Counted from the stretch's first letter, positions 1-7,555 are shown. The stretch: DNA of 19,470 bases from an uncultured Eubacteriales bacterium (GCA_910586105.1 CAJUGU010000067.1:1-19470), one strand, 5' to 3'. Notes: generated from the sequence alone by a model not told the origin. Numbers and translations: made by a program.

Positions 1-74
1 GGGCAGAGCCCTGCCGCTCCCCGCGCAGGGGCGGGTGCAGGGCAGAGCCCTGCCGCTCCCCGCGCAGGGGCGGG
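1..74. repeat. Two direct copies of a 35-bp GC-rich unit
   Basis: Positions 1-35 and 40-74 are identical, with a period of 39. Each copy contains small self-complementary stretches such as GGGC-AGA-GCCC. The block lies beyond the terminator of the minus-strand operon and runs off the window edge, so the true copy number is unknown. Related GCAGAGC-type motifs occur on the minus strand at 4885-4903 and 6040-6058. It looks like a dispersed intergenic palindromic repeat; no function is visible. Confidence 0.8.
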
Positions 75-134
75 GGAGCAAACCCGATCCGCATAAAAAG
101 ATTGGCATTGCGCCGCCCGAAGGCAAAGCGCCCG

Positions 135-166
135 AAAAAATCTTCGCGGCGATCAGCCGCGAAGAT
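135..166 (-). terminator. Intrinsic terminator of the sensory operon, with the stop codon in its loop
   Basis: Read on the minus strand, the arms ATCTTCGCGGC (166-156) and GCCGCGAAGAT (150-140) are perfect 11-bp complements around a 5-nt loop. A run of six T follows (140-135, the first T shared with the stem). The TGA stop of the solute-binding protein (155-153) sits inside the loop, so the last sense codons form the 5' arm. Confidence 0.9.
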
Positions 167-1436
167 AAGCCAGCACTTCCCGCTGAAGCGCCATAAGGGT
201 TGCGGAGACATCGGCGTCCCCATAAAAGACGGGATCCAACCGTTCATTTGCGATCGCCAGGGTTTGCCCATAGGTTTCATACTTGGGCAATTCGACCGCT
301 TCATCCATGACCTGATCCAACAGCTCTGCGTCCAAACGGAGCTCAGCGGCGGCGTGCGCGTACAATTCACGGTCCCATTCATCAATCCGCAGCACGGCGG
401 TACCTTCGGCGCCTTCATAAAGGACGCTTTGCACCTCTGGATCATAGCTCAACAATTTCAGCAAATCCCAGGCAAGCGATTTATGCCGGCTGCGGGAGCT
501 GACCGCCGCGACCCGGGTCTCAAGGCAGGAGATATTCCCGCCCTGCGGGCCTGCGGGCATCCGCAAATACCCCCATTCAAAATTCTGCTGCCCGAGCAAT
601 CCGAGGGGATAATATTCCATCGTCCGGTAATCGGTCAGGTTCATGACCCGGAAGGCGACCCGGCCGTCAAAGAAATCCTGTTCGGTCGCCTGATGCCCGC
701 CGTCAAGGCGGAACAGCTCGCGGCAAAAGCGGATCGCCTCCTCAACGCGGCTATCCTCAAAATAGCATTCGGTGCCCGCCTTATCGACGACCGACGCGCC
801 ATTCGAGGCGACGGCATATTCCCAGCGATAGCCATAGCAGCCGAATTGCTTCGGGCTGCCGCTGCTTTCCTCATGGGTGACGCGGCGGCAAATATTATAA
901 AAGGTTTCCCAGGTCCAATCCTGCCCGGGGGGATCGATCCCCTCGGCGGCAAGGAGGGTCTTGTTGTAAAAGATCATGGTCGTTGCGCTCTGCACGGGCA
1001 ACGCATAAACGGTATCGCCCATCTTCCCGGCTTCATAGGCGGCGGGATAATATTTTTCCGGCAAAAAATCGGGGTCGCGTTCGATCGAGCCGTTCAGAGA
1101 CGCAAGCCCGCCCATCGAGATATACCGCTGAAAATCGGAATCCAGCACGAAGAACACGTCGGGGATCTGCCCATTCAGCGACTGCGCGGCGAGCCATTCG
1201 GAATAATCCTCCTCGCGGATCCCGCTGACGTATTCGACGCGTACCCCGGGATGTTCGGCTTCAAAGCGTTCGATCGCGGTGTCGGCCAGATCATAATAAT
1301 CGCTGTAGGGCGCGTCCCAATCGCTGCTGACATAGATCCCGAGGCGCAGCACGGTTTCCCGGGGATAGAAGGCAACCAGCAGCAGGCAGGCGCAGGCGGC
1401 TGCGGCAAGCAGGAGGGCGGGGCGGCGGGCGGTCAC
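153..1436 (-). CDS. Membrane-anchored family-1 extracellular solute-binding protein
   Basis: The product is 427 aa and binds an extracellular solute, probably a sugar or oligosaccharide. The start is a GTG whose last bases overlap the TGA of the response regulator (GTGA), so the two are translationally coupled. A longer in-frame reading upstream is only a shadow of the regulator. Residues 6-24 form one hydrophobic helix. A lipobox is not convincing, because hydrophobic residues continue past the Cys, so it is probably a membrane anchor. The mature part reads like SBP_bac_1: an opening beta strand, a helix with ERFEAEHPGV, then IPDVFFVLDSD, a LPVQSATTMIFYNK region and a conserved TWETF. No ABC permease or ATPase accompanies it here. 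Either it serves distant permeases or it acts as a sensory accessory to the adjacent two-component system. Confidence 0.85.
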   Translation of the reverse strand: MTARRPALLLAAAACACLLLVAFYPRETVLRLGIYVSSDWDAPYSDYYDLADTAIERFEAEHPGVRVEYVSGIREEDYSEWLAAQSLNGQIPDVFFVLDSDFQRYISMGGLASLNGSIERDPDFLPEKYYPAAYEAGKMGDTVYALPVQSATTMIFYNKTLLAAEGIDPPGQDWTWETFYNICRRVTHEESSGSPKQFGCYGYRWEYAVASNGASVVDKAGTECYFEDSRVEEAIRFCRELFRLDGGHQATEQDFFDGRVAFRVMNLTDYRTMEYYPLGLLGQQNFEWGYLRMPAGPQGGNISCLETRVAAVSSRSRHKSLAWDLLKLLSYDPEVQSVLYEGAEGTAVLRIDEWDRELYAHAAAELRLDAELLDQVMDEAVELPKYETYGQTLAIANERLDPVFYGDADVSATLMALQREVLAYLRG

Positions 1437-2107
1437 AGCTGCGGGTGCTTCCCGGCGGCAAAGCCGGTCTGCACCGACCAAATGGCAAGCTGCGTGCGGT
1501 CGCGCAGGCCGAGCTTGCCGAGGATCGTGCTTAAGTAATTGCGCACGGTGCCTTCCGATAAGCCGAGCGCCTTTGCGATCTCGCGGTTGGACAGGCCGCG
1601 CCCGACCTGCTCCACGATCCGGCGTTCGGTGCGCCCTAATTCCTCCGCGCCGCCGGTTGTGACTTCGATCCGCAGGTCGCTTTGGGCCATCTGTGCGAAC
1701 AGGCGCAGCACCTTGGAGGCCACGGTCGGATGGATCATGGAACCGCCTTTTGCGGCGGTGCGGATCGCTTCGGCGAGATCCTCCATGGAAACGCCTTTGA
1801 GCAGATAGCCGCAGGCCCCATGCTTGAGGGCCTGATAAACGAACTGGTCGTCGTCGAAGGTGGTGAGCACGAGGATCCGGATCGACGGATCGTTTTCCTT
1901 CAGGATCTTGGTGCATTGGATGCCATCCATCTCGGGCATTCGGATATCCATGAGCACCACGTCGGGCGAAGTGCGCCGGACGGCGCTGATGACTTCGCGG
2001 CCGTTCTGGGCGGTCGCGACGACTTCGATATCCTCACAGGCGCTGAGGACGATTTGCAGGCTTTGACGGATCAGCTCCTGATCGTCCGCTATCAATACCT
2101 TTATCAT
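1433..2107 (-). CDS. NarL/FixJ-family response regulator
   Basis: The 224-aa product has an N-terminal receiver domain (about 1-118) with the acidic pair at D8-D9, phospho-acceptor D54 in LMDIRMPEMDG, T82/T83 and K104. A LuxR-type helix-turn-helix at about 157-215 contains GLSNREIAKALGLSEGTV. The start chosen is the second ATG (2107), because GGAGGG lies six bases upstream of it; the ATG at 2113 is too close to that site. The gene overlaps the kinase 3' end by about 74 bp and the next gene by 4 bp, so kinase, regulator and solute-binding protein form one operon. It should be phosphorylated by the adjacent kinase and bind DNA as a dimer. Its targets are not visible. Confidence 0.95.
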   Translation of the reverse strand: MIKVLIADDQELIRQSLQIVLSACEDIEVVATAQNGREVISAVRRTSPDVVLMDIRMPEMDGIQCTKILKENDPSIRILVLTTFDDDQFVYQALKHGACGYLLKGVSMEDLAEAIRTAAKGGSMIHPTVASKVLRLFAQMAQSDLRIEVTTGGAEELGRTERRIVEQVGRGLSNREIAKALGLSEGTVRNYLSTILGKLGLRDRTQLAIWSVQTGFAAGKHPQL

Positions 2108-3401
2108 GTTCATCCCTCCATCTGATATTCAGCCGCGCGACGACGGTAAAACCGTGAAAGCTCTTCACTTGCAGTTTGCCGCCGAGCAACGCGACGCGTT
2201 CTTCCATATGGCGAAGGCCGAAGCCTTTTGAAAACTCCGGGCAACCGGAGCCGTTATCGCTGACGATGACCACCAGCCAGCGGCCTTCGACGCGGATGCG
2301 CACCGTGATCTGGCTGGCATGGCCGTGTTTGATGGCGTTGGTCATGCTTTCCTGAATGATGCGGTAAACGGTGTCGGCCTCGTCCCGTTGCAGCGGGGCC
2401 CGGTCGAGGGCGCTGTCCAGGGAGATCCGGACGCCGGAGGCGGCGGCGGTATCTTCCACGAGCTTGCGGATCGCTTCCGGAGGGGGGAGGTCCTCGAAGG
2501 CGTCGGGGCCGAGGGCGTGGACGGAGCGGCGCACGTCGCGCAGCCCTCTCCGGGAGATATCGGCGAGCAGGCGCAGCTGTTCACGCACAAGCTCGGGCGA
2601 GTGATCGGCCAGGGTGATGCAGGCGTCGAGCCCGGCGGAGATGCCGGTCAGGGTATGCCCCATGGTGTCATGGATCTCGCGGGCCAGACGGTTGCGTTCG
2701 CGGGTCTCGGCGGCGCGTTCGCTTTCGATGGCGTATTCCATGATACGCTGGTTGGCGTCGCCGAGCTGGCGGTTGAGGCGGATCACTTTTTCGTGCTCGG
2801 CCGACTGTTGAAGGGACATTTGCACGATGATTGCGATAAAGAGCAGCATATTGATCGAAACCAGCACGTTTTTCATCGAAAGCAGCAGGTTTGCGGTATT
2901 GACGTTGTAATAAAACAGGTACTCCTGAAAGGAGACCATTGGCAGCTGAAGGCTGATGAGGTCATAGTCGCTGCACAGGAACAGCACGGTCATGATGCCG
3001 ATAAAAACGGTCTGCACCTGCCGGGATTGAAAAAGATGCAGGAATTGGGCCACGACGAGCAGCACGCAGCCGGAATAGCTCATGCGGAGCGCGGCCATGA
3101 GGGCGACAAGCACGGCCATTGCGGCGCAGGCATACAGGCGCTGCTGGGTAGGGGAGCGTTTGGGGCTTTGGGCGAGCGTCATAACGACGAGCAGGAGCAG
3201 GTAAAGGCCCACGGCGATCGCGGGAGTCATGCGGGGCAGATTGGGAACGGAATGGATCTTGTCAAGGAAGGCGCGGGCCTGTCCGCTTTTGGCGATGCGT
3301 TCAGCGGTGACGCCGATCGTCATAGACAGAAAGAGGACGATAACGAAGTTGAGTGCCGCCATCATTTGCAGCAGCATTTGCTGGGGCCGATTTTCTTCCA
3401 T
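2034..3401 (-). CDS. Six-TM sensor histidine kinase (HisKA_3 / HATPase)
   Basis: The 455-aa product has about six hydrophobic segments in residues 13-195 (roughly 13-30, 59-77, 88-106, 110-124, 130-143 and 178-196). A coiled-coil linker follows, then a HisKA_3 dimerisation domain with phospho-acceptor H244 in RNRLAREIHDTMGH. The ATPase domain has its N-box at ESMTNAIKHG (N355) and SDNGSG at 381-386. There is no large extracytoplasmic sensor domain, which fits signal input through a partner binding protein. The ATG is preceded by AAAGGAG seven bases away. The C-terminus runs about 25 residues past the usual end of the ATPase fold, into the regulator gene. This is either a long natural overlap or a lost earlier stop. 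Confidence 0.94.
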   Translation of the reverse strand: MEENRPQQMLLQMMAALNFVIVLFLSMTIGVTAERIAKSGQARAFLDKIHSVPNLPRMTPAIAVGLYLLLLVVMTLAQSPKRSPTQQRLYACAAMAVLVALMAALRMSYSGCVLLVVAQFLHLFQSRQVQTVFIGIMTVLFLCSDYDLISLQLPMVSFQEYLFYYNVNTANLLLSMKNVLVSINMLLFIAIIVQMSLQQSAEHEKVIRLNRQLGDANQRIMEYAIESERAAETRERNRLAREIHDTMGHTLTGISAGLDACITLADHSPELVREQLRLLADISRRGLRDVRRSVHALGPDAFEDLPPPEAIRKLVEDTAAASGVRISLDSALDRAPLQRDEADTVYRIIQESMTNAIKHGHASQITVRIRVEGRWLVVIVSDNGSGCPEFSKGFGLRHMEERVALLGGKLQVKSFHGFTVVARLNIRWRDEHDKGIDSGRSGADPSKPANRPQRL

Positions 3402-3420
3402 GGCGCGACTCCTTTCTGTG

Positions 3421-3607
3421 GCGGTCCTGCGCAGACAGCGGTCCTGCGCGGACGGCGGTCCTGCGCGGACGGCGGTCCTGCGCGGACGGCGGCCCTGCGC
3501 GGACGGCGGTCCTACGCGGACGGCGGTCCTGCGCGGACGGCGGTCCTACGCGGACGGCGGTCCTGCGCGGACGGCGGTCCTGCGCGGACAGCGGTCCTGC
3601 GCGGACG
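3421..3607. repeat. Eleven tandem 17-bp units in the kinase leader
   Basis: The unit GCGGTCCTGCGCGGACG repeats exactly in register eleven times (3421-3607) with only single-base variants (GCAGACA, CCTACG, GGCCC, GGACA). Each unit holds GTCC-5 nt-GGAC, a small hairpin. The array ends five bases short of the kinase ribosome site, so an operon transcript would carry eleven consecutive mini-hairpins there. Seventeen is not a multiple of three and no ribosome site or start reads through it, so it is not taken as coding. Confidence 0.95.
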
Positions 3608-3638
3608 GCGCCAAAGGGACTCGTCCCTTTGGAATCCC
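3594..3638 (+). repeat. Dispersed hairpin element, copy A
   Basis: Right of the last 17-bp unit lies a perfect 10-bp inverted repeat, CCAAAGGGAC (3611-3620) and GTCCCTTTGG (3623-3632), with a 2-nt loop. Together with the preceding GTCC...GGACGGCG and the following AATCCC it matches the reverse complement of 14229-14272. The 17-bp array appears to be an expansion of the left part of this element. Function is unknown; it could also act as a transcription pause between the sensor and kinase genes. Confidence 0.8.
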
Positions 3639-3785
3639 TTTTTCCGCTGCGACGGGGAATGATGTTTCCGATTCGCGGAGCCGCCCGCCAACAGCATAGC
3701 GGGTCGGAGAACCGGACGCTATATTTTCATGAATTTGCGGAGACAATTTACACAGGGTTGTGTTATCGGAACGGTTCCGCGCGGC

Positions 3786-4751
3786 TCATTGCCAACTGGT
3801 GATTTCGTGGCGGTCGATATCCTCGGTCATGATCGGGGCGGGTTCCACGCGCAGCGCGCTTTGTTCAAGGCTGCCGCCGTCAAGCAGCGTATACATCGCA
3901 TCGCTGGCAAGCTGCGCCAAATCGTAAGGGAACCTCGCAATCGTGCCGGTCATCAGCCCGCGCTGGACCGCGGAGCGCGCCTGCGGCGAGCCGTCAACGC
4001 CGTATACAAGTACCTGCCCCTGCAAGCCTACGCGTTCCAGCGCGGCCAGCGCGCCGATCGCGGACTGATCGTTCACTGCGACGACGGCGTCGATTGGGCC
4101 ATATTCCCTCAACAGACTGTCGCTGACCCGGCTGGAGAGCGCGAGTTCGCGCCCGCCGTCGCTTTCGCAAACAATGGTACAGCAATCCCGCAGGGTATCT
4201 CGGAACCCCTGGACGAGCAGATCGGAATACCGGTTCCCGGGCTGGCCCAGCACCATGACCCTTGCCCCGGGCAGGCGCTGGGCAAGATCGCGGGCGCACA
4301 GCGCACCGGCGAGTTGGGGATCGGTCGAGACGGTCACGGCCACATTGGGCAGGTCGGGGCCTGCGTCCAGTGCGATCACAGGCACGCCCGCCTGCGCCGC
4401 GGCCTCAAGGGCGGGGGCTAATTGATCCCAGTCCACTGCGCTGATGAAGATACCGTCCAGCCCTTGCCCGATCAGTTCATAGACCTGCTCAAGCTGTTTA
4501 TCGGCGCGCTGCCGCGCGTCGCGCGAGATCAATACGTCGCCGCGGCTCTCGGCCAGACCGCGCAGCTTGTTATCGATCGCCAGATAATAGGGGTCGGCGA
4601 GCGTCTGCATCACGGAGCCGAAAGTATGCCGGTCGGCGGTCTGGCGGGACGAATAATCGTATGGCGGGAAGTATAGGAATAAGAACAGGACGAGCAGCAG
4701 TCCGGCGAGGGCGCCTGCAAGCAGGTAATAAAGCATGGAATTGCGTTTCAT
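3786..4751 (-). CDS. Membrane-anchored periplasmic-binding-protein-like sugar sensor (Peripla_BP_4 type)
   Basis: The 321-aa product belongs to the ribose/galactose-binding (type I periplasmic binding protein) fold. Residues 5-27 form one strong transmembrane helix with no lipobox, so the protein is probably anchored, not released. Family features are the alternating beta-alpha pattern, GLDGIFISAVDW, VPVIALDAG, ARVMVLGQPGN, DAVVAVNDQSAIGAL and VYGVDGSPQA. The start is the ATG at 4751, with GGAAAGGGG eight bases upstream; a TTG 18 bp further up lies inside that ribosome site. It is first in the run leading to the kinase and regulator, with its own promoter. This matches the known logic of binding-protein co-sensors beside two-component systems, such as XylFII with LytS. 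The ligand is unknown. Confidence 0.85.
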   Translation of the reverse strand: MKRNSMLYYLLAGALAGLLLVLFLFLYFPPYDYSSRQTADRHTFGSVMQTLADPYYLAIDNKLRGLAESRGDVLISRDARQRADKQLEQVYELIGQGLDGIFISAVDWDQLAPALEAAAQAGVPVIALDAGPDLPNVAVTVSTDPQLAGALCARDLAQRLPGARVMVLGQPGNRYSDLLVQGFRDTLRDCCTIVCESDGGRELALSSRVSDSLLREYGPIDAVVAVNDQSAIGALAALERVGLQGQVLVYGVDGSPQARSAVQRGLMTGTIARFPYDLAQLASDAMYTLLDGGSLEQSALRVEPAPIMTEDIDRHEITSWQ

Positions 4752-4766
4752 CGTCGCGCCCCTTTC

Positions 4767-4832
4767 CAAAAGCAGCTTTTGAATATTTTACCATATCTGT
4801 TCGATGGATTCAACAAAAATCACGTGACTTTT
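4767..4832 (-). promoter_or_regulatory. Promoter of the sensory locus with two flanking palindromes
   Basis: On the minus strand, TTGAAT (4813-4808) and TAAAAT (4790-4785) are separated by 17 bp, and a TG one base upstream makes an extended -10. CAAAAGC-A-GCTTTTG (4767-4781), with 7-bp perfect arms, lies across the expected transcription start. AAAAATCACGTGACTTTT (4815-4832), a near-perfect palindrome centred on CACGTG, lies just upstream of the -35. Both are in operator-like places; the bound protein is unknown. Confidence 0.7.
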
Positions 4833-5404
4833 GTCAGAAAAATATTTCCAACTGACGAAAGGGGCGGCTTTCCGGAGACACCGCGCAGCGCTCTGCCCCG
4901 CAACTGGCAATTTTCTTTGGATTTGCCCAAAAACTCAATAATTTGTCAAAGCAATCCCTTCGGCATGGAATCGGGCAATAAAGCGGCTGACAATGCGTTT
5001 TAATGCGCAGGATCCGGCAGGCCGGGACGCCGTTTTTTCAGAAATGGGAGCATATATAAAGTGGGCCGCATTCCTGCAACCCACCCATATTACGGATTTT
5101 CCGCGCTGATCCTTCCGGTATTGCCCGGAAAAGAAAATGCATCCGGCGCGGCCGTTCCATCAAAAGGCGCGGCCTGTGCAGGGCAACCGGGTCAAGCCTG
5201 CGCCGCGTCTTCCAACGTTGCTCTAAGCCGCTGTAATATCACCTCGAAAGGGCGATGCTGTTCCGGAGGGCCTTTGCACTGCTCCGAATCGGATCCCCCC
5301 CATTTTTTGGATATTCCCGACCGGGCTGCCAACGATGGTATTGGCAGGAGACGCCGCCGGACAGCGGCAATATTCCCAGATCCGATGCAGGCGGCCAGAT
5401 ATCT
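4833..5404. other. Intergenic region with no convincing gene
   Basis: Apart from the promoter elements on its left edge, I see no open frame here with a ribosome site and coding character. It holds a weak inverted repeat GTCAG/CTGAC (4833-4856), a copy of the GCAGCGCTCTGC motif (4885-4903) and a short CGGC/GCCG hairpin before TTTTTT near 5020. A 7-bp stem, CTGCCAA/TTGGCAG (5326-5347), lies downstream of the glycosylase and could weakly terminate it. Confidence 0.6.
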
Positions 5405-5932
5405 TTACTTTCCGCCGGCAAAATCCGCAGGCGCATCCGACCGCAGCGCATCCGCGATCGCACGATAGGCTTCGGTCAGACGTTCAAGCGTCCACGCGGC
5501 ATTCGCCGGACTGGTAGACGGCAGTCGGCAAACCTCCACCCCGGTATGCGGGAACGCCAGCTTTTGGTAAAGCTCGGCGGCTTTCGCCCCCGTGGCGAAA
5601 ATCGCGCGGATATCGGCCTGCGCAATCAGCCATGCAATATCGTTCGCTTCCGGTTCGCGGATCGCGGCGTCGGACGCGCCTTCGATTTCGCAGGTGCGCA
5701 GGACGTCCCACAGCGCGACGCCATGCCGCAGGCACATTTCCCGCCGTCCGTCGATCGTCCCGGGGAGCGTTTCCCCCAGCACGGCGGAAAGCACCCGCCA
5801 AAACCGGTTTTGCGGATGCGCATAATAAAACCCGGCTTCCCGCGACTTCGGGCTGGGCATTGTGCCAAGGATCAGCACGCGGGAATGGTCATTATAAAGC
5901 GGCGGCAGGGTATGCCAGACTTTTTCACGCAT
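5405..5932 (-). CDS. DNA-deoxyinosine glycosylase (UDG superfamily, family 6-like)
   Basis: The 175-aa product should excise hypoxanthine (deaminated adenine), and possibly uracil, from DNA as the first step of base-excision repair. Seen in the sequence are the N-terminal ILGTMPSPKSREAGFYY followed by AHPQNRFW, and the C-terminal LPSTSPAN motif. Both are typical of the 160-180 aa hypoxanthine-DNA glycosylase group. The start is the ATG at 5932 with AAAGGAG eight bases upstream; an ATG 18 bp earlier contains that ribosome site. MutY, another base-excision enzyme, lies 181 bp upstream on the same strand, so the two may be co-transcribed. Confidence in the superfamily is high; the exact base specificity is inferred. 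Confidence 0.85.
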   Translation of the reverse strand: MREKVWHTLPPLYNDHSRVLILGTMPSPKSREAGFYYAHPQNRFWRVLSAVLGETLPGTIDGRREMCLRHGVALWDVLRTCEIEGASDAAIREPEANDIAWLIAQADIRAIFATGAKAAELYQKLAFPHTGVEVCRLPSTSPANAAWTLERLTEAYRAIADALRSDAPADFAGGK

Positions 5933-6113
5933 AAGCGGATCTCCTTTCATTCCGGGGGCACGTCACCGGCTCGATCTTCAAAAAAACCGCCCCGTTCCGT
6001 CGCCCCTGGAGGCTCCAGCTCCTTCTTCAAGGGGGACCGGCAGCGCTCTGCGCCGCAATCTGACCGGGAAAAACCGATGGGTTTCGCGGCATCCATTCCG
6101 GCGGTGAGCGGGA
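5933..6113. repeat. Intergenic spacer with a dispersed-repeat-like hairpin
   Basis: The spacer contains the perfect hairpin CTGGAG-G-CTCCAG (6006-6018) followed by CCTTCTTCAAGGGGGA. It also contains 6040-6058, which matches 4885-4903 in 18 of 19 bases. No gene is seen. It resembles an intergenic palindromic element inserted between two repair genes. Confidence 0.5.
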
Positions 6114-7142
6114 TTACAGCACGGACAGGAAGGGGCGGAACGCCGACGGCAGCGCGTATTCCTCGCGCAGCTGTTCGGGCGCGGCCCAGGCAAACCCCTC
6201 CGCAGGCGCGGCGCAATCGGCATAATAACCGGTCATATGCCATTCCACATGGGAAAAGATATGCTTTGCCGGACGCAGCGAAAGCAGCTGCCCGGTCTGA
6301 AGCCCCCATTCGGCAAGCAGCGCGCCCGCCTGTGCGGGGGACAGCTCGCCATCCGCCGACGGCAGCTCCCAAAGCCCGCCGAGCAGCCCTTTGGGCGGGC
6401 GGCGGCGGAGCGCGGCCTTCCCGCCGCAGCGGAGCAGGAACACCGTGCGCGGCTCGATCCGGCGGGGCTTTTTCGCCGCCTTGACCGGCAGGCCTGCCGC
6501 CGTCCCCAAATGATAGCCTTCGCAAAGGTGCATCAGCGGACAGCTCCCGCAGCGGGGCGCGCCGTTGGGCACGCAGACGGTCGCGCCAAGCTCCATCAGC
6601 GCCTGATTGAACGCGCCGGGCGCGTCCGCAGGAACGATCCCGGCGACCTTCCCGCGCAGGTCGGCCTTCACCTTCGGGTCGGTGATCGGGCGGCCATCAT
6701 TCAGCAGCCGGGTCACGACGCGCAGCACATTGCCGTCGACCGCCGGGACGCGTGCCCCGAAGGCAATCGACGCGACTGCGCCCGCCGTATAATCCCCGAT
6801 CCCGGGCAGGCTGAGCAGCGCCTTATGATCCTCCGGGAACCGTCCGCCGAATTCTTCGCAGACGACGACCGCCGCGCGGTGAAGGTTACGCGCCCTGCTG
6901 TAATACCCAAGCCCTTCCCAGAGTTTGAGATAGACCGTTTCCTCCGCAGCCGCAAGCGCCCGCACATCGGGCAGGGCTTCCAGGAACCGCGCATAATACC
7001 CGCGCACCGCTTCTACACGGGTCTGTTGCAGCATGACCTCGCTGACCCAGATCCGGTAAGGGTCGCGGGTATGCCGCCACGGCAGGTCGCGCTTTTCCGC
7101 CTCGTACCATTCGAGCAGCGGCGCGACGGCGGCGGCGGTCAT
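6114..7142 (-). CDS. mutY: A/G-specific adenine glycosylase
   Basis: The 342-aa product removes adenine mispaired with 8-oxoguanine. The N-terminal HhH-GPD domain carries the catalytic Glu in WVSEVMLQQTRVEAV, the hairpin LPGIGDYTAGAVASIAFG and the catalytic Asp in VDGNVLRVV. A [4Fe-4S] site follows as C-x7-C-x2-C-x5-C at CVPNGAPRCGSCPLMHLC. From about residue 230 a NUDIX-like domain recognises 8-oxoG (TVFLLRCGGKAALRRRPPKGLLGGLWELP). Length is normal for the family. The ATG overlaps the stop of the upstream thioesterase as ATGA, so both are translated from one message starting near 7590. Confidence 0.97.
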   Translation of the reverse strand: MTAAAVAPLLEWYEAEKRDLPWRHTRDPYRIWVSEVMLQQTRVEAVRGYYARFLEALPDVRALAAAEETVYLKLWEGLGYYSRARNLHRAAVVVCEEFGGRFPEDHKALLSLPGIGDYTAGAVASIAFGARVPAVDGNVLRVVTRLLNDGRPITDPKVKADLRGKVAGIVPADAPGAFNQALMELGATVCVPNGAPRCGSCPLMHLCEGYHLGTAAGLPVKAAKKPRRIEPRTVFLLRCGGKAALRRRPPKGLLGGLWELPSADGELSPAQAGALLAEWGLQTGQLLSLRPAKHIFSHVEWHMTGYYADCAAPAEGFAWAAPEQLREEYALPSAFRPFLSVL

Positions 7143-7555
7143 GACAGGCTCTCCAGCGTCCGGTCGACATAATACATGGTAAAGGCCGCCGCCGCGATCA
7201 ACCGTTCGCCCTGCCGCACCTCGACCTCATAGACGGCGGTCTGTCTGCCATGCTTGACCTCTTTGGTGACGGCGGTCATCGGTTCGCCCGCATGACCGGG
7301 GCGCAGGTAGTTGACGTTCGACGACAGCGTCACCCCGACCCGGCCGCGGGAGGCGGCCGCCGTCCCCGCCGCAACGTCGCATAAGGTATAGATCGCCCCG
7401 CCGTGGACATTACCCAGCGGGTTTAAAAAGCGCTCGTCCGCAGGGAGCAAAACTTCGGCGTATCCCTCCCGCACGGTCACGACGCGCAGCCCGTGCAGGC
7501 CGTTATAGCCGCCGTTTTCCTGCCGGTTCCGCAGGTAAACCAACGCATCACTCAT
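7139..7555 (-). CDS. PaaI-type hotdog-fold thioesterase
   Basis: The 138-aa product fits the family that hydrolyses acyl-CoA thioesters. The signature region is NPLGNVHGGAIYTLCDVAAGTAA, where the HGG and the acidic residue in the following helix form the hotdog active site. SNVNYLRPGHAGEPMTA and the C-terminal AAAAFTMYYVD strand follow, as in TIGR00369 proteins. The start is the ATG at 7555 with AAAGGAG nine bases upstream; an in-frame TTG 21 bp earlier is rejected. It leads a two-gene unit with mutY through a 4-bp overlap. The substrate is not predictable. Confidence 0.9.
   Translation of the reverse strand: MSDALVYLRNRQENGGYNGLHGLRVVTVREGYAEVLLPADERFLNPLGNVHGGAIYTLCDVAAGTAAASRGRVGVTLSSNVNYLRPGHAGEPMTAVTKEVKHGRQTAVYEVEVRQGERLIAAAAFTMYYVDRTLESLS

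Noticed and set aside
102..1538. Long plus-strand frame opposite the solute-binding protein and regulator
   Set aside because: High-GC antisense shadow; the minus strand has recognised domains, ribosome sites and a terminator.
3421..3607. Tandem array as a CRISPR
   Set aside because: Units are contiguous with no variable spacers and only 17 bp long.
2319..3662. 447-codon plus-strand frame running through the kinase and the 17-bp array
   Set aside because: Shadow of the kinase gene; low-complexity His/Gly-rich product continuing into the tandem repeat, no ribosome site.
3353..3802. Protein repeats encoded by the tandem array
   Set aside because: 17 bp shifts frame each unit, all frames stay open only because of composition, and no start or ribosome site supports them.
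5061..5468. 135-codon plus-strand frame in the 4833-5404 gap
   Set aside because: No ribosome site, no domain, mixed composition, and it runs into the antisense of the glycosylase.
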